This document shows, in pieces, positions 33,470 to 43,339 of a stretch of DNA of 64,000 nucleotides. The stretch is from Melieria omissa (lineage: Eukaryota; Arthropoda; Insecta; Diptera; Ulidiidae). Position numbers and translations under genes: made by a program. The stretch lies in contig OZ020269.1 in NCBI GenBank assembly GCA_963971225.1, positions 27,507,783 through 27,571,782 of the forward strand, read 5' to 3'. The notes beneath the pieces are model-generated. The model was not told where the DNA came from. It searched no databases and worked only from the letters and a program-made list of their open reading frames with translations. Each line of letters starts with the position of its first letter. Position 1 is the first letter of the stretch.

Positions 33470-34135
33470 TAAGATTGATGATGGTTTTTAGATCAGATTT
33501 GATATGTTCTGCTTTAACTTGGAAATATTAGTTCCAAAAAATTGTGAGGAATGGTTTTGGGGGAAAACTTTGAGCGTGAGAGACTTTTTTGGATCAAACG
33601 CTTTTTCACAAATCAAAATTAACTCATGAAAATTTTAAAACAAAATTTAATTTTATTGATTTTTGTGTTTAGTGATTCAAAATAAGGCCAAACTATACTT
33701 TTTTAGGAGCACAAGTTGGGTTCAAAATTGTGTAGACTAGTGTAGAGTTTTTGGTGATGATGTGTTTTAGATCAGGTTTGATATTTTCTGCTTAAACTTG
33801 GAAATATAAGTTAAAAAAAATCTAGGTGAATGGTTCTGGGGAAAAAATTACTCTCACAGTTGATCCAAAGACTTATTTGAATCAAAGTTGATCCAAAAAC
33901 TTATTTAGATCAAAGTTGATACAAATACTTGTTTGGATCAACGACATACTTTGGTAGATCCAAAGACTTATTTCGATCAGACGCTTTTGAACAAATCAAA
34001 ATTAACTCAAGAAACTTTTAAAATAAAATTTTATTTTATTGATTTTTGTGTTTAGTAATTCCAAATAAGGCCAAACTATACTTTTTTAGGAGCACAAGAT
34101 AGGTTCAAAATTTGTAGATTAGTGTTTTCTATTTC
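33470..34135 (+). repeat. Degenerate tandem duplication in putative intron
   Basis: The block TTTAGATCAGATTTGATAT, then TGCTTTAACTTGGAAATAT at about 33490 recurs at about 33768. CACAAATCAAAATTAACTCA, then GATTTTTGTGTTTAGT, then AAATAAGGCCAAACTATACT at about 33606-33707 recurs at about 33992-34090. Between them a 27-bp unit (GATCCAAAGACTTATTT, ATCAAAGTT) repeats about four times at 33858-33990. The family is unknown. Confidence 0.75.
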
Positions 34136-34399
34136 CTAATTTATGAACGTCTTAAGGGAAACTTCTCCCAACAGAGGTTCGAATATCCATTCACGTTGTT
34201 CGTTCTAGAATGAAAGTGACCAAAAGTTTATGTACCTTTTTGTAGTCAAAGATCATACATACAAATATATGTACTTAAATCTATATATGTATATATATGT
34301 ATACAGAAATGAGTGTCTGTTGGTGGGTGGATTTGTTGGTTCGTTGGTCACGCGACACTAAAACTCAACAATTAGAAGGCCGCTTGAGCTGAATCTTTC

Positions 34400-35330
34400 G
34401 CAGAATGTTCATATTGACTAAATCTTGGTAAGCCACATAGTGTGAATACGACCCTACAGGTGGGCGTGGTACCCCCATACAACCTTAATCCTCAATATGT
34501 AATATCTTCGGAGTTATAAGTCGAGCAGCATTGAAATGTGGTACAGGGTCACCGTTTAGGTGTGCATTGTCTTATAAATAAATCTTGGTAAACCAGTGAG
34601 TACTACACAATAGGTGGGCGTGGCACTTCCCACATAAACTAAATTTTTAATATGAAATATCTTCGAAACTACAGGTCGGACAGCATTCAAATTTGGTACA
34701 GGGCCATCGTTTAGTTATGTCTTATCACTGGTGAAATTTCATGGTCATGGGACAAGAGGCGTGGCACTTTTCAGGCCACCCAAAGTTTTGAATAACTTTG
34801 GAACTAAAGATCACACGTCAATGACATTTGGCACAGACTTACAGTTTTTAAACATGCCCTTCGACAGAAGAAATTGGGTGGGTTTTAGACGAAGGGGCAT
34901 GGCCACGCCCATACAATCTAAATTTTTAATGTGGAATATCGTCGGAATAATAAATCGGACATCATTGAAGTTTTGTTTACTGTCGTCCTTTAGATGTGTC
35001 ATTCTACTATTAAGATTTTATGGATGAATTTGGAAAAGGGGCGTGGCACATTTTTTGTGACTAAAATTGTCTGCGTAACTTTGGAACTGTAAGTCGTACA
35101 TCAATGCAACTTAGTCGCACCCTTCGATTACAAGAATTGGTTGAGCTTAGGATAAAAGGGGCGTGGCATCGACAATAGATGTTTTATTTTACGGATTAAA
35201 TTTGATGGGCGTTGGACAAACTTTGAAATTGATAATTTCAGTGATGTGAAACATGGTTGGGCATTACATAAAAGGGGCGTGGCACAGCCCATACAACTCA
35301 AATCTATAAACATATAATTGTTTGCTTTAA
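34400..35330 (+). repeat. Degenerate 120-150 bp tandem repeat with GGGGCGTGGC core
   Basis: Seven units carry GGGCGTGGC or a close variant at about 34461, 34616, 34757, 34895, 35038, 35158 and 35275 (spacing 117-154 bp). Other shared blocks are CATACAA, TAAATTTTTAATATG, GGACATCATTGAA, GGTACAGGG and CGTTTAG. The units are strongly diverged. Such GC-box cores could bind zinc-finger factors, but nothing here shows function. Frames of 98 codons here are artefacts. Confidence 0.75.
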
Positions 35331-35429
35331 CTGACTGACTGATTGACTAACTGATTCACTTAGTTTACTTTTGAACAATTTTAGCTTCAAACGGATTAAA
35401 TAAATTTTATATCAATATTTTTTTATAAC

Positions 35430-35690
35430 AGAAAAATTATTTAATATTTATGGAAAAATACAAAATTATCCCTTTTTGATTTAATTTAACCATTATTAAT
35501 GAAACAGGGTTTCGATCAAACGCGCCCAATTCGTAGACTTCAACTAGAACACAAACTTTCCCTGATATTTGCAGCGATAATTATTGGAAATTATTTTGGG
35601 CATAACAGTAACATTTTTGTAACTTGCTTTGAATTCACTTTTAAAAATATTAATTTGTTGGTACCTACTTAAATGAAGAAAATAAATCTT
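35430..35690 (+). repeat. Dispersed repeat Y, copy 1
   Basis: It aligns with the reverse complement of 40035-40283. Shared blocks include AATATTTATGGAAAAATACA, GAAACAGGGTTT, CAAACGCGCCCAATTCGTAG, CACAAACTTTCCCTGATAT and AATATTAATTTGTTGGT. The family is unknown. Confidence 0.8.
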
Positions 35691-36710
35691 TGCTAAGACA
35701 GATTTTTTTGAAATTCAGGGTCTAAAAGGGGCAAAACATGGGTTAAGGTGTTGTATGAAGAAACCTCATTCATCTTAAACTTCACAGTTGGTGTCATATC
35801 CAACTAGTATCGGTTGCTTTCGGTTCATAGCCCCCACTCGCCTATGACTCATAGGATATTTCAGTGTCAAGTAGAAAGTCTTTCTTTGCGTTCAATTAGA
35901 TTTTTTTCTCTGACTAGTCAGTCGACTCAGTTGAGTGTTTAGCAACTTTTAAGCATTGCCGGCTGCTACAGGTTGAGTCATCTTTGGTGGTGTCTCACGT
36001 GTCGCAGCGGCACCGGAGTGCTCTCGCGCAGCGCTGAGTCAGCGCGTCACCGACTTCGACCCACTTACTTGCAAACGCGAACACACGTTGGCAGACAGGT
36101 ATGCCCGATGCGGTCGCACTGCTTCGAAAAGTTCAAATTCACAAATACTCACTGCCGCGTTTTTTACGTCATGCAACCAGTAATGCTTACAACATATAAC
36201 ACATACATATATATGTACATATGTACACATGACGTTGGCCAATTCAATTTGTCAGACAACAAGCTGTCCAACACAATGTTCCCTGTGGCGTTTTTTCGCT
36301 CGATTGTTTGTCGCACAATTTTGCCAGAATTCTCCAGGCAGCGCGCGTGCAACAATCGAGTTGATGACTTAACAGCAAACCAGAAGCACAGCTCATCAGT
36401 TGGATGTGTGTTTGCGTGTCAATCTGTCACAGCGGGCGACTCATTTGAAATTGTTATGAATTTATACGAAAAAATTTATAAACGTTGTGTTTTCATTTCG
36501 TTTGGTTTACTTTTTGTGTGCGCACTGCTGACACACTTTCGATTGTTTGCAAGTTTTTTTGTTTACAACAAATTTTTTTCGTTGCAGTTGTCTGTGTGGA
36601 AGATAAAAAAAATAACAAGCAATTATTAAAAAAATTCAAATATAGCAACAACAAGTTTAATTTATAAGAGGAAGAGAATAGAAGAGAAGAAGCGATAGAA
36701 TACAATAGAA
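35691..36710. other. Intergenic; long frame without support
   Basis: A 218-codon plus frame at 35973-36629 opens at TTG rather than ATG. It has no recognisable domain and shifts composition from Arg/Ser-rich to Phe-rich, following the DNA. It is not accepted as a gene. An AT-rich run with a purine tail follows at 36600-36710. Confidence 0.35.
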
Positions 36711-36740
36711 TTTTTGGTCTTAGTGCACTAAGACCAAAAA
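36711..36740. repeat. Perfect 30-bp palindrome
   Basis: The left arm TTTTTGGTCTTAGTG is followed directly by its exact reverse complement, with no spacer. It lies immediately beyond the 3' end of the LINE coding fragment on the minus strand. The core GTCTTAGTG/CACTAAGAC resembles the near-palindrome beside the GTCTTA array at 56301. Confidence 0.9.
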
Positions 36741-37450
36741 TGATCTATTGTGCCTCCCACAAGTTGTTGGAGAACATCCCTTAGACCCATTGACCTAATG
36801 AAGCTTAGTGACTCACGAGAATTTAGGTATTTGGTGTTCTCATCTGCAAGCCAGAACTGGCTTAGGTAACGCATCCTGCTGCGATCTGCCGCATCACAAT
36901 GCAGGGTGATGTGATCGGGGGTGTCCTCTGCTTCTTCGCAGAATCTACAGACGTTCCTCAGTCTGCAGTGCCCAGTTAGAAGACCAGTGATTTGTCTAAC
37001 CTTGTTTTTTCCTAGTCTGAGGCATTCTTTACTCCATTTGGAGTTATAACCTTTGATAAAGATTTTCGATTGCCTAAAATCCGGGGCATTATACCAATGT
37101 TCTGAATTTCTGGTTATTTCTTTAGATCCTAGTGTCAGTCTAGGCATTCTTTACTCGAATTGGAGTTCTAACCTTTCATGAAGATTTTCGATTACCTGAG
37201 ATCCGAAGCTTTCGATCAGTGTTCTCAATTCCTGGTTCGTTCCTTGAATCTTAGTAAAAACTTTTCTTGCCCACTCAAGGAAGAGCTACGGTCCCAGGGA
37301 GCCATGGCTGCCGCAGTTCTAGCAACGCTGTCCGTTTCTTCATTTCCGCTAATTCCTCTGTTCCCTGGGACCCAGAGGATTTTGAACTGGTTGTATATGC
37401 CTCTCTTTACTCAAAGCCTCTATGCATTCCAGCACTAACCCTGAGGTTAC
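36728..37450 (-). mobile_element. Non-LTR retrotransposon fragment, RNase H plus C-terminal CCHC
   Basis: Read on the minus strand, 37440-37270 encodes WVPGNRGISGNEETDSVAR, a clear RNase H-domain motif. This is followed by the C-terminal part, RQITGLLTGHCRLRN and the zinc knuckle CRFCEEAEDTPDHITLHC (CX2CX8HX4C), ending at about 36728. RNase H in ORF2 points to I/LOA/R1-like clades. A 122-bp internal tandem duplication (37021-37142 against 37143-37260; both contain GGCATTCTTTACTC and GATTTTCGATT) breaks the frame. The fragment is 5'-truncated. Confidence 0.88.
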
Positions 37451-37589
37451 TCTGTGGTACTGGGATTAGATCTTCCACTTTTTTTTAATTCAGAAAATAT
37501 ATCAAAGCCAAATTAAAAAGCTGTAAACATTACAATTTCATCCGTTTGAAAATCATTTTTGACTATCCAAATTTGTGCTTTGTGAAGAA

Positions 37590-38275
37590 TGTTCTTTGCG
37601 CACTTTAACCGTTTACAATCTCACAAAAAATATGGATTCCATGTATCTCGTTACTCGTTTAATAAATTGGAATATGTGGTCTTGGCATTCCCTTTTTTCT
37701 TAAGCAAACTTTCTACACTTAAGAGTTGTCGTGAGGCAGCTGTCCTTCATCTGAGGTTTCAGAAAAGCTATCTTTGAATGGGAGCATAAAGACCGACCGT
37801 GGGCGTTTCGAAAAGTTGTCTCTTTATAGAGTTCTTCACAGAAGCGGTTGTCTTCGGGTGTTGTTGGTGAGTCAACCGATTCTTGTTCCTCCCAAAATTT
37901 CCTTAGATAGGTGTCGAGACAATCGGTGTTTATTTCTTTGACTTGCGTCGAAATCGATTCTCTTATCGCTGAGAATCCAACCGAATATTGATTTTTGAGT
38001 AAACGTCGCGACGTTGTGATGAAAACCTTATTGCAGAAATTGTAGGGTCAAATCGCTACCAATCACTAGATCAATTTTTGAGGGGCGAAAACAGTTTGGA
38101 TCTACTAATTGGAGTTTGGTGTATGTCATCCAATCGGGCTCTTTTGGTGCAAAGGTGGGTAGAAAGTGTGTGAGTTGAGGGAATATAACGACTTCAGCTT
38201 CAATCTTGAGATGATCATCCAAGTCGCATAACGCGATTAAATATACTTTATTGACATTTTGAACGGCCACCTAAG
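37590..38275 (-). mobile_element. BEL/Pao retrotransposon pol fragment
   Basis: The minus strand at 38270-38028 encodes the protease-to-RT linker signature of BEL/Pao polyproteins: LKIEAEVVIFPQLTHFLP, then LQLVDPNCFRPSKIDLVIGS. After a stop, IFGWILSA follows, and then from about 37930 TDCLDTYLRKFWEEQESV, SPTTPEDNRFCEELYKETT and NAHGRSLC, matching the start of the reverse-transcriptase region. Frameshifts and stops make it a relic. No LTRs or gag were recognised. It lies just upstream, in transcription sense, of the LINE fragment, on the same strand. Confidence 0.85.
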
Positions 38276-38639
38276 CCGGAAATGTCTTCGAGAATTTTGT
38301 GAAGCAAATCAGCAACGTTCTAATGTCTCTGCGGGCTATACATGCAGTAGTTGAAAGACAACCTGATGAGAAAGATGAAAGCAAGCTGAAACAGTTTAGC
38401 TACCTGCGCAGTTGTTCAAACAATGTTCGAGCAATGCAGTGAAACTGGTACAAGAAGGGTTCTCTTGCTCTGGCGGAAGAACTGCAGAGTCATCGTAGGC
38501 ATTGAACCCATAAAGTAAGAACATCAATCAGTCGGATGAATGCAAGAAATTAAAAGAAAATGGTGTCAAGCAAATCTTTAGGAACTTTATTTGATTCTGT
38601 CCCGTTATAAGAAAACTGTATGTTGCTCATTTAGAGGCC
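38276..38639. other. Intergenic, possibly more retroelement relic
   Basis: Adjoins the BEL/Pao fragment and may be its decayed upstream part. No clear frame was recognised. Confidence 0.35.
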
Positions 38640-38840
38640 CCGTTTTTTCTTTTGTTTTGGGTTAGATGGAGCTCCAAAGCAAGGCATCAAGTCGCTGCCG
38701 AAGTTCGCTAGGAATAGCTACATTCTCGCCGATCACTTTCACTTCGACTAGGACTAAGAAGCTCTAACTGGTACTGCTAGGAATCCAACAGGGTCTCTGC
38801 ATGGCCAATCTGGTCAGCCAGCCTACCTAACCTAACCTAT
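38640..38840 (+). mobile_element. LINE 3' untranslated end (uncertain)
   Basis: CTGCATGGCCAATCTGGTC, then AGCCAGCCTACCTAACCTAACC at about 38814-38835, has the CCTAACC terminal repeat seen at 14.7 and 19.3 kb. The 160 bases before it lack a readable domain. Confidence 0.4.
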
Positions 38841-40034
38841 CTGCACACTTAACTAGCCATAACAACTCGTTATCGGGTTACGGTTACCTAACCATTTTGT
38901 GACCTAACCCGATAGTCATAATCGATCAAAAATTTGGCAACCTAGATGGTGCACTGTAACATCTCTGGACTAGTAAAGTAACTGGCCAGCATTGAAAAAC
39001 TACATTGCTCGTGTTTTTAGGGAAATTTCAGTCGAAATGTATGAAAAATAGGATCGCAATTGCACTTATTCCATGGATCACATAAAATTTATTTACATTT
39101 ACATGAAATAATCTTCAAAGAGTAAATGGCAAACATTAGTTTATCGAGTGACAGAAAATGTCTACATATTTCTACTTTTTCCTAGAAGCAAAATCTCGAC
39201 TCAATCAAAAGCTATTGTGACCATTAAGAAGAAAAAGGCAAAGTGTTGTTGGTCAATAAATCAATTTATAAACATTTAAAATGCTCTTCAACTTGAAAGG
39301 CATTCAACAACTTATTGCAAAAAGGTTTAAATCCTTTCATAAGCAACGCAATGCTTTGGTGATAAGGGATGTGCCTGTTTTATAAAAAAAAGAGCCTAAA
39401 AGTATGTAACAAAAAAGCTCTCTTATAGTCCACACAAGAAACGGAATTTTAAAAATACTTGTTTTCTATGGTTTAAATTTTGCAACCTATCTTTGATTAA
39501 CTACTTAACTCTTAAGCTAAAACCCTATTTTGTTTAAGATTAATTTGTCTAATTAATTGAAAGATAAAAAATAAAAAGCCATCAAAAATTTTTTTAACTA
39601 AGGACTTCTTTTACAGGTTTTAAATCTAATTATATTTTGTATTTGATTAATGCATTCGTCAACTTGACATTTCAATGATGCAAGATGCCTTTGATTCTAT
39701 TTTTAATTAATTAAATTAATCCCCAGAGAGACTAAATGTGACAATCAATTTGTTGTTGTGTTAAATATATCTGCAGTGAGCCATTCCATTGACCAAAAAA
39801 AAAAAACAACAATTTATTCGTTCAAAAATTTCTCATACTCTAAGTGAACTGTTTGGCACAAAGCCCTTTCTGCGTTCTACAAAGGGTTAAGGGTTTCCAT
39901 CATAGTGAAAAATGTTTTTGTCTAAGCAAGCTTTGGTCAGTGTCTAAAAAATGTCAATGTTAACCCTTTCGACCCTAAAGTCGCCTGAGAGCAACTTCAC
40001 CTATTTGTCATCTTATAGCAAAAGCTACGATTGA
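38841..40034. other. AT-rich intergenic DNA
   Basis: No coding region or element end was recognised. A GGGTTACGGTTACCTAACC stretch lies near 38875, and poly-A at 39797. Confidence 0.4.
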
Positions 40035-40283
40035 TTTATGGGTTTAATTTAAATAGGCACCAACAAATTAATATTTTATGAAGTGAATTGAAGAAAAATT
40101 GCAAAAAATTTTACTGTTATCGCCAAAATAATTTCCAATCATTTGCAGCGATATCAGGGAAAGTTTGTGTTCTAATTGAAGTCTACGAATTGGGCGCGTT
40201 TGATTAAAACCCTGTTTCTTTAATAATGGTTAAATAAAATCAAAAAGTTATAATTTTGTATTTTTCCATAAATATTTAATAAT
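40035..40283 (-). repeat. Dispersed repeat Y, copy 2, interrupted by the gypsy element
   Basis: The reverse complement of the copy at 35430-35690. The match ends at the left LTR (40284), and beyond the right LTR ATAATCTTTCT (43335) resembles ATAATTTTTCTG that continues the intact copy. The retroelement therefore appears to have inserted into this repeat. Confidence 0.75.
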
Positions 40284-40429
40284 TGTTATGTCTTGGCTTT
40301 CGAAAGAACACGTCCGAGTTGCGTTGGTTCTTATTAACGACTGACTGTTCTCATTTATTGATCATCATCAGCTTACATTACAAGAGAGAGTTGTTGCTTA
40401 CATCTACTACATCACACTACTACATCACA
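40284..40429 (-). repeat. 3' LTR of the gypsy element
   Basis: 146 bp. On the minus strand it begins TGTGATGTAGTAG (repeated twice in tandem) and ends AAGACATAACA. It contains ATCAATAAATGAG (poly(A) signal) and an initiator-like ACAGTCAGTCG. It matches the LTR at 43189-43334 at every base. Confidence 0.96.
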
Positions 40430-40440
40430 CGCTCCTCCTT
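40430..40440 (-). promoter_or_regulatory. Polypurine tract
   Basis: On the minus strand AAGGAGGAGCG lies directly upstream of the 3' LTR, the expected position of the plus-strand DNA synthesis primer. Confidence 0.8.
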
Positions 40441-40628
40441 AAGTTTAAGGTATACTTCAAAAGGTGTATATTTTAAAAATAGAACAAATAAAAATTCAAA
40501 ATTAATTTATCTGACAATTCATTGTTCAATAAAAATTTATATTATTTGTATAATAATTCATTGCTTAATAGTAAATTTTTATTGACGTAAATAGATATAC
40601 GTGTAATGTTGCAATAGGTGGAGATGAT

Positions 40629-42458
40629 TTAATTAGGAACTACTCTTCCTTTTACTCTTGGTCTTAACACTCTACGATTTTCATCATCAGTACTTGCGTT
40701 ACTAATTAATTCATCTTCAGCTATATTAGAATATGTCTCAATATTTGCATTTACACAAGAAAACTCAGCATCATCATTAGATGCCGTATTTTGACTACCA
40801 ACCTTTCCCGGCAGTTCAATGGCAGTGCTGGAACTAATGGCTGATCTTATTTGATCTTGATGTCTTTTAATTGATTGATTATTGTGAGCCAGCAAGCAGT
40901 TGTATGATTGTGGACCCAATCGATTCTGAATTATTGCAGGTGACCAACTTGCCTTATTCGGGTTTCTATAGTCCCTTACATAAACTTTTTGTTCTGGATG
41001 AAAATCGACTTCTCTTTTACCCGGATAATGCTTTTTACTATTTTCCTGACTGCCAATAATGTTTTCTTTTACGAGAGGGGGTTTAATGACATCAAATCGC
41101 GTTTTAATAGTTCGGTTTAAAAAAAGTTGAGCTGGTGTTTCATTAGTTGAACTGTGCTTTGACGTTCTATAATCCATCAAAAACCTGTTCAGTATTAAAT
41201 CAAAATTTGTTTCTGGGTGTTGGCGCATATTTGCGTACAAAGATTTTTTTAAGGTCTTTATGAATATCTCAGCTTGACCATTTGTTGATGGGTGTCCAGG
41301 AGCCGTAAGTGTTTGCTTTATTCTATTACGGTCCAGAAATTGTTTAAATTCGTCTGAAACAAACTGACGCCCGTTATCACTCACAATCGTATTTACGATT
41401 CCAAATCTACAAAACGTTTCACGAAGTTTCGAGATAACAAAACTCGAAGTGATATCTTTAGTTTTAAATACTTCTACCCATTTTGAATAGGCATCAATTA
41501 TAACAAACAGATAAAATCCCTTAATAGGACCCGCGAAATCAATATGTATGCGACTCCAGACGGAATCGGCTGGATTCCATGAAATTAAGGTGCTTTTGTT
41601 GGGACTTGGCAACAATTCTTGGCAAGGAACGCAACGTTTAATCATGTCTTCAATATCATGATCAATTTTTGGCCACCATATGTACGACCTAGCCAAGGCT
41701 TTAGTCTTGACAACCCCTAAATGGGAATCATGCAAGCATTGAAGTAAGTGTTGCCTTAACTTTGTAGGAACTACTGTCCTGTAACCCCACAACAAGCATT
41801 CTTGTTCAACAGATAGCTCTGTGTTCTTATTTATAAATGGCGTGAATTCAATGCCCTCTAGGTTCTTTAGTGTGCCTTTTCTAACTGCATCACAAACCTT
41901 CGATAATAACGGGTCGCGTCTTGTCTCCCGCGCAATGTCTTTAAAATCAATATTTAGAGAATTTTCTGTTTTCGTATAACATATAAACGATTTTTCTTTT
42001 TCTTTATCATCATTCTCACTATGTGGCATTCTTGATAAATTATCAGCTTCATTTACCGATCCTTTGACGTACTCTATTTTGTAATTAAATCCCGATAAAA
42101 GGAATGCCCAACGTTGCATTCGGGCCGCAGCCATTAAAGGTATTCCCTTGTGTTCCCCTAAGATCGCCAAAAGGGGTTTGTGATCCGTTCTTAAAACAAA
42201 AAAGTTACCAAGCAGATATTGTTTAAGTTTCGTGACTGAAAATATGATTGCTAAAGCTTCCTTTTCTAATGTGCTGTAGTTTTTTTCACATTTGGAGAGA
42301 GCTCTTGAAACAAACGCAATGGGTTTTAAAGCTCCGTCAGAAAACTTGTGCGAGAGAACACCTGCTACAGCACTGGAAGACGCATCAGTGGTTAACACAA
42401 TCGGTAAACTGGGATTAAAATGCACAAGAGTGCTAGCTTTTTCACTCTTGCGTGCCAC
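40629..42458 (-). CDS. Partial gypsy pol: end of RT, RNase H and integrase
   Basis: A 609-residue frame on the minus strand. RNase H occupies about residues 20-125, with catalytic D25 (LTTDASSS), E67 (LEKEALAI) and D92 (RTDHKPLL). A spacer leads to the integrase zinc-binding part (LHDSHLGVVKTKAL, then KRCVPCQE) at about 230-290, and then the DDE core with aspartates in IHIDFAGP and IVSDNGRQF and glutamate in TNGQAEIF (about 300-410). A C-terminal region with basic tail (RVLRPRVKGRVVPN) ends in TAA. The frame has no natural ATG start: it begins at the deletion junction with gag, so protease and most of RT are gone. Integrase looks intact and might act on its own or other copies. Confidence 0.95.
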   Translation of the reverse strand: MARKSEKASTLVHFNPSLPIVLTTDASSSAVAGVLSHKFSDGALKPIAFVSRALSKCEKNYSTLEKEALAIIFSVTKLKQYLLGNFFVLRTDHKPLLAILGEHKGIPLMAAARMQRWAFLLSGFNYKIEYVKGSVNEADNLSRMPHSENDDKEKEKSFICYTKTENSLNIDFKDIARETRRDPLLSKVCDAVRKGTLKNLEGIEFTPFINKNTELSVEQECLLWGYRTVVPTKLRQHLLQCLHDSHLGVVKTKALARSYIWWPKIDHDIEDMIKRCVPCQELLPSPNKSTLISWNPADSVWSRIHIDFAGPIKGFYLFVIIDAYSKWVEVFKTKDITSSFVISKLRETFCRFGIVNTIVSDNGRQFVSDEFKQFLDRNRIKQTLTAPGHPSTNGQAEIFIKTLKKSLYANMRQHPETNFDLILNRFLMDYRTSKHSSTNETPAQLFLNRTIKTRFDVIKPPLVKENIIGSQENSKKHYPGKREVDFHPEQKVYVRDYRNPNKASWSPAIIQNRLGPQSYNCLLAHNNQSIKRHQDQIRSAISSSTAIELPGKVGSQNTASNDDAEFSCVNANIETYSNIAEDELISNASTDDENRRVLRPRVKGRVVPN

Positions 42459-42826
42459 TCCGATACGCTCTCACCATCTCCCTGTGATGCTTCGTAAAAA
42501 TTTTTACGCTCTCTGAATATAATGGTTGGTGGAGTGTAATGCACTGTTAGCATCTCACAAAGATCTTTGTATGCCTTTGTGACGGGAGAGTCTGGACTAC
42601 ATAAACTATGTAACACTTCATATGGTGCTGGTCCTATTGCTTTTAAGAGAGTAGCTTTCTTTTGGTTGTCGTTGGTGCAGTCGACCTCCAAAAAATGAAT
42701 GTCAAGCTTCTCCTTCCACAAAAGCCATGACTCTTCACGGGGAGAAAAAGGCGGAACGTTATTCTGCTGATATATCATGACCGTATTTTGACCTTGACCT
42801 TCACTTTGACTTTGAGTTGACGGCAT
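42392..42826 (-). CDS. Truncated gypsy gag
   Basis: Starts at a genuine ATG (42826) and encodes about 130 residues of capsid-type Gag: PPFSPREESWLLWKEKLDIH, then DNQKKATLLKAIGP, then SVSEWHARVKKLA. At about 42440 it crosses the deletion junction and reads out of frame through pol sequence to a TAA. The C-terminal capsid and nucleocapsid parts are missing. The two frames overlap by 67 bases at the junction, which is a deletion artefact rather than a programmed frameshift site. Confidence 0.88.
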   Translation of the reverse strand: MPSTQSQSEGQGQNTVMIYQQNNVPPFSPREESWLLWKEKLDIHFLEVDCTNDNQKKATLLKAIGPAPYEVLHSLCSPDSPVTKAYKDLCEMLTVHYTPPTIIFRERKNFYEASQGDGESVSEWHARVKKLALLCILIPVYRLC

Positions 42827-43167
42827 TTTGTAATTTAACAGTTCTTTCTTTTACGTGTTGGTATGTATATATATTAAGTTTTTAGTGTTAAATTTTTGAA
42901 ATATGTAGAGATTTTTGTCCATATATATGTATATATTTTTACTACAAGGTTTTTGTTTTTACGTTACGTTTAAATGTTCTTTTTGTATTGATTTGTTTGT
43001 GCATAATTATTTCACTAATTCTTTATTGTTGTATGTATTTTTGTTAATTTATTTGTAATACAAACTAATGCTTTCACTTCTTTTTCTGTCCACTTGTTTG
43101 TAAGTACAAACCGCACTGCATATATTTATATGCCAAACGTATATATATTTATATTTACATATACTTT

Positions 43168-43185
43168 GCCGTAACCTCGTCGCCA
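43168..43185 (-). promoter_or_regulatory. Primer-binding site
   Basis: On the minus strand TGGCGACGAGGTTACGG begins three bases after the 5' LTR, the position where a tRNA 3' CCA pairs. The TGGCGAC start resembles Arg-tRNA-primed elements, but the remainder was not matched to a tRNA. Confidence 0.7.
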
Positions 43186-43188
43186 ATT

Positions 43189-43334
43189 TGTTATGTCTTG
43201 GCTTTCGAAAGAACACGTCCGAGTTGCGTTGGTTCTTATTAACGACTGACTGTTCTCATTTATTGATCATCATCAGCTTACATTACAAGAGAGAGTTGTT
43301 GCTTACATCTACTACATCACACTACTACATCACA
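43189..43334 (-). repeat. 5' LTR of the gypsy element
   Basis: 146 bp, identical to the 3' LTR. As the 5' copy on the minus strand it holds the element promoter; the TCAGTCG initiator-like motif is likely near the start of transcription. Confidence 0.96.
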
Positions 43335-43339
43335 ATAAT

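Larger units (their letters stand above)
40284..43334 (-). mobile_element. Ty3/gypsy LTR retrotransposon, internally deleted, recent insertion
   Basis: Identical 146-bp LTRs at both ends and a 5-bp target duplication ATAAT (40279-40283, 43335-43339). The element runs on the minus strand: 5' LTR, primer-binding site, leader, gag, pol remnant, polypurine tract, 3' LTR. At 3,051 bp it lacks the end of gag with any zinc knuckle, the protease and most of the reverse transcriptase, removed by a deletion near 42440. It still has RNase H and a complete-looking integrase. Identical LTRs imply recent insertion, probably mobilised by a full-length relative. Confidence 0.96.

Noticed and set aside
35973..36629. 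218-codon plus-strand frame
   Set aside because: TTG start, no domain, composition tracks the DNA; no splice or promoter support. Could be revisited with transcript data.
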